The notes under the pieces are model-generated. The model made no database searches. It was not told the origin of the DNA and was given only the letters and a program-made list of their open reading frames with translations. Shown in pieces: positions 36,832-46,126 of a stretch of DNA of 64,000 nt. How positions within the stretch are numbered: the stretch's first letter is position 1; each line of letters opens with the position of its first letter. The stretch is from Ga0077555 sp050187415 (lineage in GTDB: Bacteria; Pseudomonadota; Alphaproteobacteria; Rhizobiales; Hyphomicrobiaceae). The position numbers and the translations under genes were made by a program. The stretch lies in assembly GCA_050187415.1 (NCBI GenBank), contig JBFWXN010000022.1, positions 1-64,000 of the forward strand, in the 5' to 3' direction.

Positions 36832-37032
36832 GCGACCTCCTGATCTTGCACCGGGATAAAGTCAGGAAGCCGGCACCGGCAGAGGCGCCTTCAGCACGGA
36901 CGGCGAAGTATGAGGCGATCGTGTTGCGCCGCACAACCCTTGTGACGACTTAGCCGCAACAAACTGCAATCTGTCCACATTTCCGCCTCCGCTGCTCGCG
37001 CCGGCTGCGTGACGGTGGTTATCGAGCTTGAA

Positions 37033-38274
37033 TCACGCAGGCCGGCTTTGCTGCTCGATGAAGCGCACGGCCTCCGCGCACCCGTCCTCTCCCCGAATGG
37101 AGGCACCCATCGCGGACGCCCGACCGCGCATCATGGGAGCATGCATGTCGGCAATCGCCGACGTCAGATCTTCGACGCTCAGACGCCGGCGATCGAGGGG
37201 GGGCGGCGCGACGCCAAGTTCGTGCATGCGGCGCGCCCAGAAGGGCTGGTCGCCAAAGAACGGACAAATCGCCATCGGCTTTCCGGCGCGCGCCGACGCC
37301 CCCGTCGTCCCGGCGCCACCATGATGGATCGTCGCTGAAACGCGTGGCAGCAGTATATCGTGCGGTGCCTGCTCGATCAGGTGGATATGCGGCGGCACGT
37401 GCTCGGCCCGAAGCCCGCCGCGACCTGTCGCGAACAGGCCGCGCCGCCCGCACCGGCCGAGGGCCTCGATGATCACCGCGGTCATATGTCCGGCATCGAC
37501 GCCCGGCATGCTGCCGAAGCCGACGTAGACCGGCGGATCGCCCGCATCGAGGAAGGCTTGCAGCGGCGCTGGCGGCGCCCAAAGCGCACTGTCGAGAAAC
37601 CAGTAGCCGCTGACCAGCACGTCGTCGCCCCAGTCCGAGGGAATGGGCACCACATGCCGGCTGTAGGCATAGATCGTGGCTGCAGGGGCACGTCCGCTCT
37701 CCCGCCTCCGCGACAAGCCGAGCGTAGACGCGCGCCAATCCTTGATGAGCTTGCCGAACAGGAGCCCCGCGCCCTTGATCGCGAGCATGTGGCTCGCGCG
37801 GTTGAATGGCCCAAGTGATCGGAATGGCAGCAATGGGCTCGCGAACGCGGTGGTCGGCGTGAAGCCCGGCAGCGGCGAGGCAAGAATGCCGGGCTTGCCG
37901 AGCTTTTCCGCCATGTGCGGCGAGGCGATGGATTTCGGATGATAGATGACCATGTCAGGCGCAAAGGACCGGACGGCGTGCCATTCCTCGTCCAGCAGGC
38001 TCCGCATCAGCGGCCGCACATGCTTGAGCAGCTTGAAGCCCGCGCTGAAACCCTTGCCGCCGGCGACAGCCGCCTTGCCCTCGGGCGTATCGAGCAGCGC
38101 CAGGAACTCGCCGGGGAGCGCGGCGAACGGGACCCCGCATGTCGTCGCAAAGCCCTCGAACTGGACGGGCGCGGCAAGCTGAACCGTATGCCCCCGCCGC
38201 ATCAACGCAATGGCAAGCGCGATATAAGGTTGTACGTCGCCGCGCGTGCCAAGAGTTTGGATCGCAATGCGCAT
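37033..38274 (-). CDS. GT1-family glycosyltransferase (UDP-sugar, sterol/lipid glucosyltransferase-like)
   Basis: A 413-residue GT-B fold enzyme. The N-terminus MRIAIQTLGTRGDVQPYIALA and the C-terminal donor-binding signature HHGGAGTTGAS...PFFGDQPFWA are those of the UGT/sterol 3-beta-glucosyltransferase group, which transfer a sugar from a nucleotide donor to a lipid, polyketide or other small hydrophobic acceptor. The acceptor cannot be deduced. It starts 15 bases after the LysR gene at 38290, so both may be one transcript. The 200-base gap between it and the MFS gene holds nothing clear. Confidence 0.87.
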   Translation of the reverse strand: MRIAIQTLGTRGDVQPYIALAIALMRRGHTVQLAAPVQFEGFATTCGVPFAALPGEFLALLDTPEGKAAVAGGKGFSAGFKLLKHVRPLMRSLLDEEWHAVRSFAPDMVIYHPKSIASPHMAEKLGKPGILASPLPGFTPTTAFASPLLPFRSLGPFNRASHMLAIKGAGLLFGKLIKDWRASTLGLSRRRESGRAPAATIYAYSRHVVPIPSDWGDDVLVSGYWFLDSALWAPPAPLQAFLDAGDPPVYVGFGSMPGVDAGHMTAVIIEALGRCGRRGLFATGRGGLRAEHVPPHIHLIEQAPHDILLPRVSATIHHGGAGTTGASARAGKPMAICPFFGDQPFWARRMHELGVAPPPLDRRRLSVEDLTSAIADMHAPMMRGRASAMGASIRGEDGCAEAVRFIEQQSRPA

Positions 38275-38289
38275 GCCATAAGTCCTCGT

Positions 38290-39204
38290 TCAGGGTCGCA
38301 TGGGGCCGGCATTGGCCAACAGCCCGAAGTTCCGGGCGAACTCGACGAACAAGGCCGTCGCATCGTTGCCGGCGTCCTTGTGCCACACGAGCGAAACGGC
38401 CTGCTCGATGCTTCGCGCAACGATATCGATGAAGCTCACGTCGCCCAGTCCCGTCAGCGCCAGCGAGCGCGGAACAAGCGCGACGCCAAGCCCCTGCGAC
38501 ACCAGCGCGATCACGGTCAGCCAATGCTGCACGTCGAAGCCGAGAAACGGCTCGATGTCGGAGGCCTTGAGCACGGCGACGATCCTGTCGTGGTAGTTCG
38601 GGGCGAACTCGCGGGAGAAAACGATCACCCTCTCGTTGGCAAGCCGGCCGAGCTCGATGCGACGAAGACCGGCTAACCGATGGCTACGATGGACGCAGCA
38701 GACGAGGCCTTCTGTTCCCATGCGATGCTCGACGAGCCTTTCCGGAAGCGGCACCGAGTGAATGAACCCTGCATCGACTTTGTGCCGCTGGATCTCCGTG
38801 ATCTGTTGGGCGGTATTCTTCTCGCAGAGCGTCAGCGCGATCTGCGGGTGCGTCGCCTCGAACCGGCGGAGCAGGGCCGGAAGGCCGCGGAACAGCATCG
38901 ATGGGACGAAGCCGACCGAAACCGCCCCCCGCGAGCCGGCGGCGATCTCCCGTGCCATGGCTGTCGCAGTCACGAGCTGATCGAGGATCTGGCGCGCCTG
39001 CTCGGCAAACACCCGGCCAGCGGGAGTCAGTTCGACGGACTTTCGCGTTCGCATCATCAAGGCGTAGCCGAGATCCTGCTCGAGCTGCTTGAGACCGGCG
39101 CTGAGCGGTGGCTGCGAGACGTTGAGCCGCTTTGCGGCCTTGCCGAAGTGCAACTCCTCAGCCAGAACCACGAACTGGCGGAGCTGGCGAAATGTGATGG
39201 CCAT
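38290..39204 (-). CDS. LysR-family transcriptional regulator
   Basis: A 304-residue LysR regulator with a clear N-terminal domain (FRQLRQFVVLAEELHFGKAA) and a co-inducer domain of the CbnR/BenM-like kind. It is divergent from the acyl-CoA dehydrogenase gene, with an AT-rich 115-base gap between, and probably controls it. The glycosyltransferase gene follows on the same strand. Confidence 0.88.
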   Translation of the reverse strand: MAITFRQLRQFVVLAEELHFGKAAKRLNVSQPPLSAGLKQLEQDLGYALMMRTRKSVELTPAGRVFAEQARQILDQLVTATAMAREIAAGSRGAVSVGFVPSMLFRGLPALLRRFEATHPQIALTLCEKNTAQQITEIQRHKVDAGFIHSVPLPERLVEHRMGTEGLVCCVHRSHRLAGLRRIELGRLANERVIVFSREFAPNYHDRIVAVLKASDIEPFLGFDVQHWLTVIALVSQGLGVALVPRSLALTGLGDVSFIDIVARSIEQAVSLVWHKDAGNDATALFVEFARNFGLLANAGPMRP

Positions 39205-39319
39205 GAGCTGCCTTTCATACTTTAAACAGTATCAAAACATCAATTTATAGTATTATATTTGCAATCAACAAACCATTAGCCTGCGAAGGCTGGAGCAACC
39301 CGCAAAGGAGCGATCAGCA
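39205..39319. promoter_or_regulatory. Divergent promoter region between LysR gene and acyl-CoA dehydrogenase
   Basis: The stretch 39215-39270 is markedly AT-rich (ACTTTAAACAGTATCAAAAC, then TTATAGTATTATATTTGCAA) and contains AGTAT twice. Position between divergent genes suggests that it holds both promoters and the LysR operator. AAAGGAG at 39304-39310 serves the dehydrogenase start. Confidence 0.5.
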
Positions 39320-41056
39320 ATGTCGACCGTGTACGAGAACATTCCGGACAGCGCCGGTCTCAATGTCTTTCGGGCCGATCCGGCCATGCTGGAATTGTTG
39401 ACGGTCTACCTCGATCCCGATCTTCTGGGCGTGACGTCGACCCAGCTCGATCGCATGGGTGCTCTGGTCGGCGATCGGCTGGAAGGGCTTGCCCTCGCCG
39501 CAGACAAGAATCCGCCCGTTCTCAGCATTCGCGCCCGTAACGGCGCGCCCCAGGAGATCGTGCACAAGCACCCGGCGTACGAAGAGCTCGAGCGTTACGC
39601 GTTCGGCGAGTTCGGGCTCGCCGCCATGTCGCATCGCCCAGGCGTTTTCGGCGCCGACAGCAAGCTGCCCCCGCTCGTCAAGTACGCGCTCGTCTATCTT
39701 TTCGTGCAGGCCGAGTTTGGCTTGTGCTGCCCACTCAGCATGACGGATTCGCTCACCCGCACGCTCGTCAAGTTCGGCTCGAAAGACCTGGTCGACCGCT
39801 ATTTCCAGCAACTCACCAGCCAGGACATGGACACCCTGTTCCAGGGCGCCATGTTCATGACCGAGCAGGTTGCGGGCTCCGACGTCGGCGCGATCGGCAC
39901 CACCGCGCGCTTCGAAAACGGCGAGTGGCACCTCTACGGCGACAAGTGGTTCTGCTCGAACCCCGATGCCGCCCTCAGCATGGTGCTGGCCCGCCCCGAA
40001 GGCAGCGATCAGGGAACGAAGGGGCTGTCGCTGTTCCTGCTGCCGCGGCACCTGCCCGACGGCGCCAAGAATGCTTATCGCATCCTCCGGCTCAAGGAAA
40101 AGCTCGGCACGCGCTCGATGGCGAGCGGGGAGGTCAAGCTCGAGGGCGCCGTCGCCTACCTGGTCGGCGATCCCGGGCAGGGCTTCAAGCAGATGACCGA
40201 CATGATCAACATGTCGCGTCTCGCCAACGGTGTGCGCTCGGCTGGCCTGATGCGGCGCTCGGTCAACGAGGCGTTGTTTATCGCCGGCAACCGCGAGGCC
40301 TTCGGCAAGCGCCTGATCGAGCTGCCGCTCATGCAGCGCCAACTCGCCAAGATGCTGGTCACGGCCGAGCAGGGGCGCAGCATGGTGTTTCATACGGCCC
40401 GCGTCCTCGAGCAGGCCGACAAGGGGGACGCGCATATGGCACGCGTTCTGCGTATTCTCACGCCGCTCATCAAATTCCGCACCTGTCGCGACGCGCGCAA
40501 GGTCGCCGGCGACGCCATGGAGGTGCGGGGCGGCTGCGGATACATCGAGGAATGGTCCGACGCGCGCGTCCTGCGCGATTCACACCTCGGCTCGATCTGG
40601 GAGGGCACGAGCAATATCGTCGCCCTCGACGTCGCGCGGGCCGCACGCCGGGAGGGCGCGCTGGATGCCCTCCGGCAGCACGTGCGCAGCCTCCTCGATG
40701 AAGCCGGCTCTTCGTCGCGAGCCAGCGGTATGGTCGCCGAGCGCTTCGCAAGCGCCGCCGCCTTGATGGAGGCGGTCGCCGCAGACCGCGATCGCGAAAT
40801 CGAGACCCGGGCGGCGGCAACCGCGCTCTACAATGCCACCTCGGCAGTCTTCATGGCGTGGGAGGACGCAAAACTGCGACAGCAGAGCAACGATTATCGC
40901 GGCGACCGGCTGGCTCTCGCAGAGCAGGTGGTCCGCCACAAGCTCTCGGCCCATGATCCGCTCGCCGGCGAAACGGGCGAGAGCGAGACGGCGCGCGACC
41001 TTCTGCAACGCGCGCTCGCGACCGGCACCCATGCTGGAGTTGCATCGGCGGCATGA
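39320..41056 (+). CDS. Acyl-CoA dehydrogenase, AidB-like
   Basis: A 578-residue flavoprotein. The central acyl-CoA dehydrogenase core includes the FAD-region AMFMTEQVAGSDVG (near 176-189), a KEKLGTRSMASGE segment and the C-terminal GGCGYIEEW and IWEGTSNIVALD. The extra N-terminal helices and long C-terminal extension place it with AidB-like and other long acyl-CoA dehydrogenases rather than short-chain beta-oxidation enzymes. A dehydrogenase on an acyl-CoA or a DNA-damage-related role are both possible. AAAGGAG supports the ATG. It is the probable target of the divergent LysR gene. Confidence 0.87.
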   Translation: MSTVYENIPDSAGLNVFRADPAMLELLTVYLDPDLLGVTSTQLDRMGALVGDRLEGLALAADKNPPVLSIRARNGAPQEIVHKHPAYEELERYAFGEFGLAAMSHRPGVFGADSKLPPLVKYALVYLFVQAEFGLCCPLSMTDSLTRTLVKFGSKDLVDRYFQQLTSQDMDTLFQGAMFMTEQVAGSDVGAIGTTARFENGEWHLYGDKWFCSNPDAALSMVLARPEGSDQGTKGLSLFLLPRHLPDGAKNAYRILRLKEKLGTRSMASGEVKLEGAVAYLVGDPGQGFKQMTDMINMSRLANGVRSAGLMRRSVNEALFIAGNREAFGKRLIELPLMQRQLAKMLVTAEQGRSMVFHTARVLEQADKGDAHMARVLRILTPLIKFRTCRDARKVAGDAMEVRGGCGYIEEWSDARVLRDSHLGSIWEGTSNIVALDVARAARREGALDALRQHVRSLLDEAGSSSRASGMVAERFASAAALMEAVAADRDREIETRAAATALYNATSAVFMAWEDAKLRQQSNDYRGDRLALAEQVVRHKLSAHDPLAGETGESETARDLLQRALATGTHAGVASAA

Positions 41057-41174
41057 CGGACATGGCCGAGGCCCAAAGCCGGCGTGGGCGACGCACGGCT
41101 CGCGCGGATGCCGCGTGATTGCAACCAAGGCCGCCGCCGGCGCGTTATCACCCATGGTCTTTTCGGAGCCCCAT

Positions 41175-41525
41175 ATGCCATTGACCATCGTCGCCGTGCT
41201 GATCGCAGCCATTGGTGGGTCCGACGGGGCCGCGCGCCCCCATGTCGAGCTTGCGCAATCGACCAACCCGGCGCTCTCGCCGCCGGCACGCTTCGGGCGC
41301 AGCTACGCCGCTCCGGACCAGACCAACCCAGGCACGTCGAGCGGACCGCTCCTGAAGACGCCAGGCTTCACCCCCGCGCTGCCGAGCACGCCCGGCGTCA
41401 GCCGCGAACCGCGCAACCGGCCGACACAGCCTTACCCGACGGCCTCGGATTGCGCCGCCGGTCACCGATCCGGTTCCGGCATCACCCGGCGCGAGTTCAA
41501 CCGGCTGTGCGGGCAGGGGTCTTGA
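41175..41525 (+). CDS. Small secreted proline-rich hypothetical protein
   Basis: A 116-residue protein with an N-terminal hydrophobic stretch (LTIVAVLIAAIG) that looks like a short signal peptide, then a proline/serine/threonine-rich low-complexity region and a more ordered end with two cysteines (ASDCAAGH and NRLCGQG) that could form a disulfide. GGAG lies about seven bases before the ATG. No family is recognised. The open frame starts far upstream but that part shadows the dehydrogenase gene. Confidence 0.55.
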   Translation: MPLTIVAVLIAAIGGSDGAARPHVELAQSTNPALSPPARFGRSYAAPDQTNPGTSSGPLLKTPGFTPALPSTPGVSREPRNRPTQPYPTASDCAAGHRSGSGITRREFNRLCGQGS

Positions 41526-41616
41526 CGCGGCCGCCTGCCTCGCGACTTGCTGCACCGGCTGATTGACTTTAAATCGACGGCTCGTGCCCATGCGGGCCAG
41601 CAGCCTCGAGGACTAT

Positions 41617-42816
41617 ATGGCAACGAGCGACGACCGGCCCGGCGCATCGAAAAGCAAGCGGCGCACCGCAACCGATATTGTGCATCACGGTCGCGATCCG
41701 TTCGCGCACCACGGCTTCGTCAATCCGCCCGTCTATCGGGGCTCGACGGTCCTCTTCAAGTCGCTCGAGGCGTTCGAGAAGCGCCAGCAGCGCTACGTCT
41801 ACGGCCGGCGCGGCACTCCGACGACCGAGGCCCTCGAGGCCGCGATCTGCCATCTGGAAGGCGGCTACCGGACGATCCTTGCACCGAACGGCCTGGCGGC
41901 GATTACCCACGCCTTGCTCGCGATCGTCAAATCCGGCGACCATGTGCTGGTCACGGACAGCGCCTATCAGCCAACCCGAAAGTTTTGCGATAGCGTGCTC
42001 GCCCGCCTCGGCGTCGAGACGACATACTACGATCCGTTGATCGGCGCCGGCATCGCCGGCCTGATGAAACCGAACACCAGGGTTGTGTTTACCGAGAGCC
42101 CCGGCTCGCAGACGTTCGAGGTGCAGGACATCCCCGCCATCGCCAAGGCGGCACACGCCGGCGGAGCCTTGGTCATGATCGACAACACGTGGGCCTCGCC
42201 GCTTTATTTCAAGCCGTTCGCGCATGGTGCCGACGTCTCGGTGCAGGCGGCCACCAAGTACATTGTCGGGCACGCCGACGCGATGCTCGGCTCGATTACG
42301 ATGAACGAGGCGGCGACGGCTCTCATGGCCGATCGGATTCACGCGCTCGGCATCGGCGTCGGCACCGAGGAGTGCTACCTCGGCATGCGCGGCATCCGGA
42401 CGATCGATGTGCGGCTGGAGCGGCACTGGCGGTCGGGGCTCGAGATGGCGCGCTGGCTCCAGGCTCGTCCCGAGGTTGCGCGCGTCCTTCATCCGGCACT
42501 CGAGAGCGACCCCGGCTACCCGATCTGGAAGCGTGATTTCCTGGGCGCCTCGGGCCTCTTCGCGTTCATCCTGAAACCCGTCCCGAAGCCGGCGGTCGCG
42601 GCGATGCTCGAGGGCCTCGAGTTGTTCGGCATGGGTGCCTCATGGGGTGGCTTCGAAAGCCTCGTGCTGCCCTTCAACGCGTCGATGTATCGGACCGCGA
42701 CGAAATGGGAGCCCGAAGGCCCGTGCGTGCGCATCCACATCGGTCTCGAGGATGTCGAGGACCTGAAGGCCGACTTGACAGCAGGGTTCGAACGCCTCGC
42801 CGCGGCGAAAGGCTGA
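41617..42816 (+). CDS. metC: Cystathionine beta-lyase (PLP-dependent Cys/Met metabolism enzyme)
   Basis: A 399-residue PLP enzyme of the Cys/Met metabolism family. The PLP lysine lies in AATKYIVGHAD near residue 214, preceded by DNTWASPLYFKP; YVYGRRGTPTTEALE near 64-78 is the family substrate-site segment. The sequence is closest in pattern to alphaproteobacterial MetC, which splits cystathionine into homocysteine, pyruvate and ammonia. The ATG at 41617 follows GAGG with five bases spacing; alternatives lie at 41563 and 41590. Confidence 0.88.
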   Translation: MATSDDRPGASKSKRRTATDIVHHGRDPFAHHGFVNPPVYRGSTVLFKSLEAFEKRQQRYVYGRRGTPTTEALEAAICHLEGGYRTILAPNGLAAITHALLAIVKSGDHVLVTDSAYQPTRKFCDSVLARLGVETTYYDPLIGAGIAGLMKPNTRVVFTESPGSQTFEVQDIPAIAKAAHAGGALVMIDNTWASPLYFKPFAHGADVSVQAATKYIVGHADAMLGSITMNEAATALMADRIHALGIGVGTEECYLGMRGIRTIDVRLERHWRSGLEMARWLQARPEVARVLHPALESDPGYPIWKRDFLGASGLFAFILKPVPKPAVAAMLEGLELFGMGASWGGFESLVLPFNASMYRTATKWEPEGPCVRIHIGLEDVEDLKADLTAGFERLAAAKG

Positions 42817-42920
42817 GCCACGCAGTAACCAACAGCATCGGCTGATCGAGATGCCGCTCCGCTTGGCCCCGACATTGCACCAAACCCAATCGTTAACAGT
42901 TTGTTTCGATTGGACGTGCC

Positions 42921-44045
42921 ATGACGATACCAAGCGACATGACGCTCACAGAGCTCCTGTCGGCGGCTTTCTACCTGCTGACGGCGGTGCTGCTCGCTTA
43001 TGCAGTGGGACGCCGCTATATCGTGACCGGTCGGCTGTGCGCCATCGGGGCGATCCTGACCGTGATCGCCGCCAACAGCCTCCTCATCGTGGCCTATGAC
43101 GGCGAGCCCGAAGTCGTCTACGAGCGTCCCGGCCCGATCAAGAGGGCACGCTCCGGCGAGCGCGGCGTGTTCCAGTTCGAGAACGACGATAAGACGAGCA
43201 CGGACGCCGCACACGGCGGAAGCGGTGCCGGAGGTCTGGGCGGCCAAGGCGCCGACGGCGAGGGTTCCATCGTGCTGGCATCGTTCAACGCCCGCACCGG
43301 CAGCAAAGCCGAACGCCAGATATTGAACGGTCTCGATTGCGCCGATTGCCCCGATATGGTGGTCCTCTATCCCGGCGTATTCCGCATGGGCGCGAACCCG
43401 GCCGACGAGATCGCAACCGACGCCGAGCGTCCGGCACGCCTCATCGGCCTCGCTGCGCCGTTCGCCATCGGCCGCAATGAGGTGACAATCCGTGAGTTCG
43501 TCGCGTTCGCCGAAGCGACGAGGAGGCCGGTGCCGGCTTGCCCGGATGTGAGGAGCGCAGACGACGAGCGTCGGCCCGTCACATGCGTCAGTGCTCGCGA
43601 TGCCGATGCCTATGCGGCGTGGCTCGCGGCGCGTACCGGCCGGTCATTCCGGTTGCCATCGGAATCCGAATGGGAGTATGCGGCCCGCGCGGGAGCGACG
43701 GGGCCCTACGTCACTGGAAGCCATCTGGGCCGAGGCCAAGCCAACATCGACAACGCTGGCGGCCACACGATGCGCGTCGGCAGCTTCGCGGCGAACGACT
43801 TCGGCATCAACGACATGCACGGCAACGCGGCGGAGATCGTGGCCGGCTGCTGGGTCGCATCGCCATCCGAGGTGCCGGGCGACGGCAAGGCAGTGACGTC
43901 TGCAACCGGATGTGCGCAACGCGTCCTGCGCGACGGGCACGCGGGCGAGACGGCTGCGATGGCGCGGCTTTCTGCACGACGGCCCATCGACCGCAATGCG
44001 CACATGCCGGGTGTCGGCTTCCGCCTCGCCCGCGATCTGGATTGA
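42921..44045 (+). CDS. Membrane-anchored SUMF1/formylglycine-generating-enzyme-like domain protein
   Basis: A 374-residue protein. Two N-terminal membrane helices (about 9-30 and 37-58) are followed by a glycine/alanine-rich linker of about 60 residues and a C-terminal sulfatase-modifying-factor (FGE-sulfatase) domain from about 145, with MGANPADE, GRNEVTIREFVAFAEAT, RLPSESEWEYAARAG and NDMHGNAAEIV. Most bacterial proteins with this fold are not true sulfatase activators; no sulfatase gene is nearby. It would display the domain on one face of the inner membrane. Function unknown. Confidence 0.75.
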   Translation: MTIPSDMTLTELLSAAFYLLTAVLLAYAVGRRYIVTGRLCAIGAILTVIAANSLLIVAYDGEPEVVYERPGPIKRARSGERGVFQFENDDKTSTDAAHGGSGAGGLGGQGADGEGSIVLASFNARTGSKAERQILNGLDCADCPDMVVLYPGVFRMGANPADEIATDAERPARLIGLAAPFAIGRNEVTIREFVAFAEATRRPVPACPDVRSADDERRPVTCVSARDADAYAAWLAARTGRSFRLPSESEWEYAARAGATGPYVTGSHLGRGQANIDNAGGHTMRVGSFAANDFGINDMHGNAAEIVAGCWVASPSEVPGDGKAVTSATGCAQRVLRDGHAGETAAMARLSARRPIDRNAHMPGVGFRLARDLD

Positions 44046-44078
44046 GAAGGTGTCAGGCGCCGACCCTGGGCGCCTGCC

Positions 44079-44744
44079 TCAGAACACGAATTCGGCTGCA
44101 CGTTCAAAGCCCGGCAGCACGTGCGCCTCGGCGTCGAACAGGGCGTGGCGATCGAAGTTCATGGCGAAGCGGCGCCATTGATACACCTTGCCGACGCCGT
44201 TGATGTCCAAGATGGCGACCAGCCGCCCGCCGTCCTTGAGCTGATTGAGCAGCGACGACGGCACCTCGGTTACCTTGCCGCCGAGCAAAATCGCATCGTA
44301 GGGACCGCGCGCGGCAAAACCGTCTCGGAGCGGGCCCACGTGCACCTCCGCGTTGCCGATGGAAAGGTCCGCAAGCGCCGCCTTCGCCACCCCGGCAAGC
44401 GCCTCGTCGCACTCGAGTGCGACCACCCGCTTAGCGATGTGCGCGAGTACGGCCGTCGAGTAGCCGGTGGCCGGCGCCACGTCGAGCACGGTCGCATCCG
44501 GATCCAGAGCGAAGTTCTGTATCATTTTGGCAAGCGTGCGCGGCGCCAGCAGCGCCCGCGGCGAGCGCCCGCCTTCACCGCTGACGATCAGGTCGCCGTC
44601 CATGTAGGCCACGGCACGTTTCGATTTCGGCACGAAATCCTCGCGCGGGATTTCGAGCATGGCCCGCGCAATACGCCGGTCGGTCACGTCGCTCGGCCGC
44701 ACCTGGGAGTCGACCATGTTCTTGCGCTGCACTGCGCTGTCCAT
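44079..44744 (-). CDS. Protein-L-isoaspartate O-methyltransferase family protein
   Basis: A 221-residue SAM-dependent methyltransferase. The SAM motif I is ATVLDVAPATGYSTAVLA near residues 77-94, preceded by the PCMT-family start PREDFVP and GRSPRALLAPRTLAKM. True Pcm repairs isoaspartyl residues; alphaproteobacteria have several related proteins in which this is unproven. A GGGAGGA about eight bases before the ATG at 44744 supports the start. It converges on the SUMF1-domain gene. Confidence 0.82.
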   Translation of the reverse strand: MDSAVQRKNMVDSQVRPSDVTDRRIARAMLEIPREDFVPKSKRAVAYMDGDLIVSGEGGRSPRALLAPRTLAKMIQNFALDPDATVLDVAPATGYSTAVLAHIAKRVVALECDEALAGVAKAALADLSIGNAEVHVGPLRDGFAARGPYDAILLGGKVTEVPSSLLNQLKDGGRLVAILDINGVGKVYQWRRFAMNFDRHALFDAEAHVLPGFERAAEFVF

Positions 44745-44986
44745 CCTGCGTCCTCCCGTATGGCGGTCTTCCGCGCCGGCCTGCGCAGCCTCGCGCGAAT
44801 AAGCTGCGCCAAGCTAGCCAAGACGGCGCCGCGAGACCACCGTGCGACGTCTATCGCTCCTGCGGCGGCACGACGCAAGTGCCCGCGTGGCGCCCGCGCG
44901 GCCCCACGCCTGCGGCATGCGCATTGCGCTCCGTCGCGGCTGTGTGATACACGCTTCGCTGTTTCGCGGGCAATCGCGAGGCGGAG

Positions 44987-45060
44987 GGCCACGTGGCGGA
45001 GTGGTGACGCAGCGGACTGCAAATCCGCGTACCCCGGTTCAATTCCGGGCGTGGCCTCCA
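44987..45060 (+). tRNA. tRNA-Cys (anticodon GCA)
   Basis: A 74-base cloverleaf: acceptor GGCCACG pairs with CGTGGCC, the anticodon stem GCGGA/TCCGC encloses CTGCAAA with anticodon GCA, the T arm is CCCGGTTCAATTCCGGG, and the discriminator T is followed by an encoded CCA. It is intact, because the integrated element restores its 3' half. It is the integration target of the element that follows. Confidence 0.96.
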
Positions 45061-45061
45061 G
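45017..45061 (+). repeat. attL: 45-bp direct repeat within tRNA-Cys
   Basis: The sequence from the anticodon loop through the CCA end plus one G (begins CTGCAAATCC, ends GTGGCCTCCAG) is repeated without mismatch at 55015-55059. The flanking bases differ at both ends, so the repeat is exactly 45 bp. It marks the left junction of the element. Confidence 0.95.
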
Positions 45062-45084
45062 CACTTAGCTCGCTCGCGCCTTCC

Positions 45085-45105
45085 CTTTTACATCTTCTTT
45101 TACAG
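45085..45105. repeat. Tandem CTTTTACA repeats next to attL, candidate integrase arm sites
   Basis: CTTTTACA occurs at 45085-45092 and again at 45097-45104, exactly 12 bases apart, and the second reads CTTTTACAG. TTTTACAG recurs in the same orientation 34 bases inside the right end (54974-54981). Short repeats flanking the core on both sides are typical of arm-type sites of tyrosine integrases. Confidence 0.5.
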
Positions 45106-45106
45106 A

Positions 45107-46126
45107 TCACGTTCTCGATCCGCCCCGCTCCAGCTTGGCAATCGCGGCAATGGCGATCTTGTCGGTGCGGGCCGAGTAGCGATCAAGTATGGCGCCCACG
45201 TCACGCAAGCTGTGCCCCGTGATGGTCGCGATTTCTTGCGGAGTACACTCCGCTTCTGAGAGCCGCGTTACGGCCGTTCCTCGGAGATCGTGGAAGGTCA
45301 GATCAACCAACCCGGCTTTCCTCGCTACAGGTCCCCACGCGGCGCGGAAGGCATTCGCCTTCCATGGTCGCCCTCGCACGCCTGTCAGGATCACAGGCGA
45401 GGTTCGCGGCGTCGTCTCCAGGACGGCCCGAAGCCGCTTCGTCACGGGGATGCTTACACGCCGGCCGGTCTTCTGCTGGCGCATCCTCAACCAGGTGCCG
45501 TCGTAAGCACTCCAGGGAAGCACCAGCAGATCGCCTTGCCGCTGACCGGTCTCCAAAGCAAGAACGAGCGCACGCTGAAGCGCCAATGGAGCAACGGCCA
45601 TGAATGCTGCTACGTCGCTCTCGCTCCAGATCCTCTCCGAGCGATCGGCATGGTACAAACGCTCGACTCGCTCGGGCGGCCGGTAGCGGGTGAGACCTCG
45701 CCCGCGCGCCCACGACAGCAACCGCATGAGAACGGTCCAGCCATAGTCGGCTTGGCGAGGGCTCGACGCCATGCCATCGCGCCACTCAAGAAAGTCGCGC
45801 GTGACGCTCATGTCCTCCAAAGCGGCGAGCGGAAGATCGCCGAAGCTCGTCTCGATCTTGGCGATGTGTTGCAGATAGTCGGCCTTCGTCCTATCGCGCA
45901 GACCACTGAAGTCGGGTGACCGCTTGTAGGCCACGATGACCGAATGCAGCGTGTCGGAGTTCGGCTCGCGGCGCGACCGGTGTGCTGCCTGATAGCTTGC
46001 CAGGAACTCAGCCGACCCGGGCTCGCCCTTCAATCGTGGGCCGCCGCGCCAAGCGTAGTAGTACGTCACATCGCCTGTCTTCAGGCGCATGCGCACCGCA
46101 TGGATGCCCTTCAGCTCGATGCGCAC
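45107..46126 (-). CDS. int: Tyrosine-type site-specific integrase
   Basis: A 339-residue tyrosine recombinase. The catalytic set is complete: R196 (ETGQRQGD), H279-x2-R282 (FHDLRGT), H305 (ITGHS) and Y317 (DRYSAR). An N-terminal core/arm-binding region covers about 1-155. It ends 46 bases from attL and is read toward the tRNA, the usual arrangement. Its start overlaps the 3' end of the excisionase-like gene by 16 bases, so the two are translated together. It would integrate and, with the excisionase, excise the element at tRNA-Cys. Confidence 0.95.
   Translation of the reverse strand: MRIELKGIHAVRMRLKTGDVTYYYAWRGGPRLKGEPGSAEFLASYQAAHRSRREPNSDTLHSVIVAYKRSPDFSGLRDRTKADYLQHIAKIETSFGDLPLAALEDMSVTRDFLEWRDGMASSPRQADYGWTVLMRLLSWARGRGLTRYRPPERVERLYHADRSERIWSESDVAAFMAVAPLALQRALVLALETGQRQGDLLVLPWSAYDGTWLRMRQQKTGRRVSIPVTKRLRAVLETTPRTSPVILTGVRGRPWKANAFRAAWGPVARKAGLVDLTFHDLRGTAVTRLSEAECTPQEIATITGHSLRDVGAILDRYSARTDKIAIAAIAKLERGGSRT

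Noticed and set aside
44987..45060. tRNA-Cys as disrupted by the insertion
   Set aside because: All stems pair and CCA is present; the left repeat restores the full gene.
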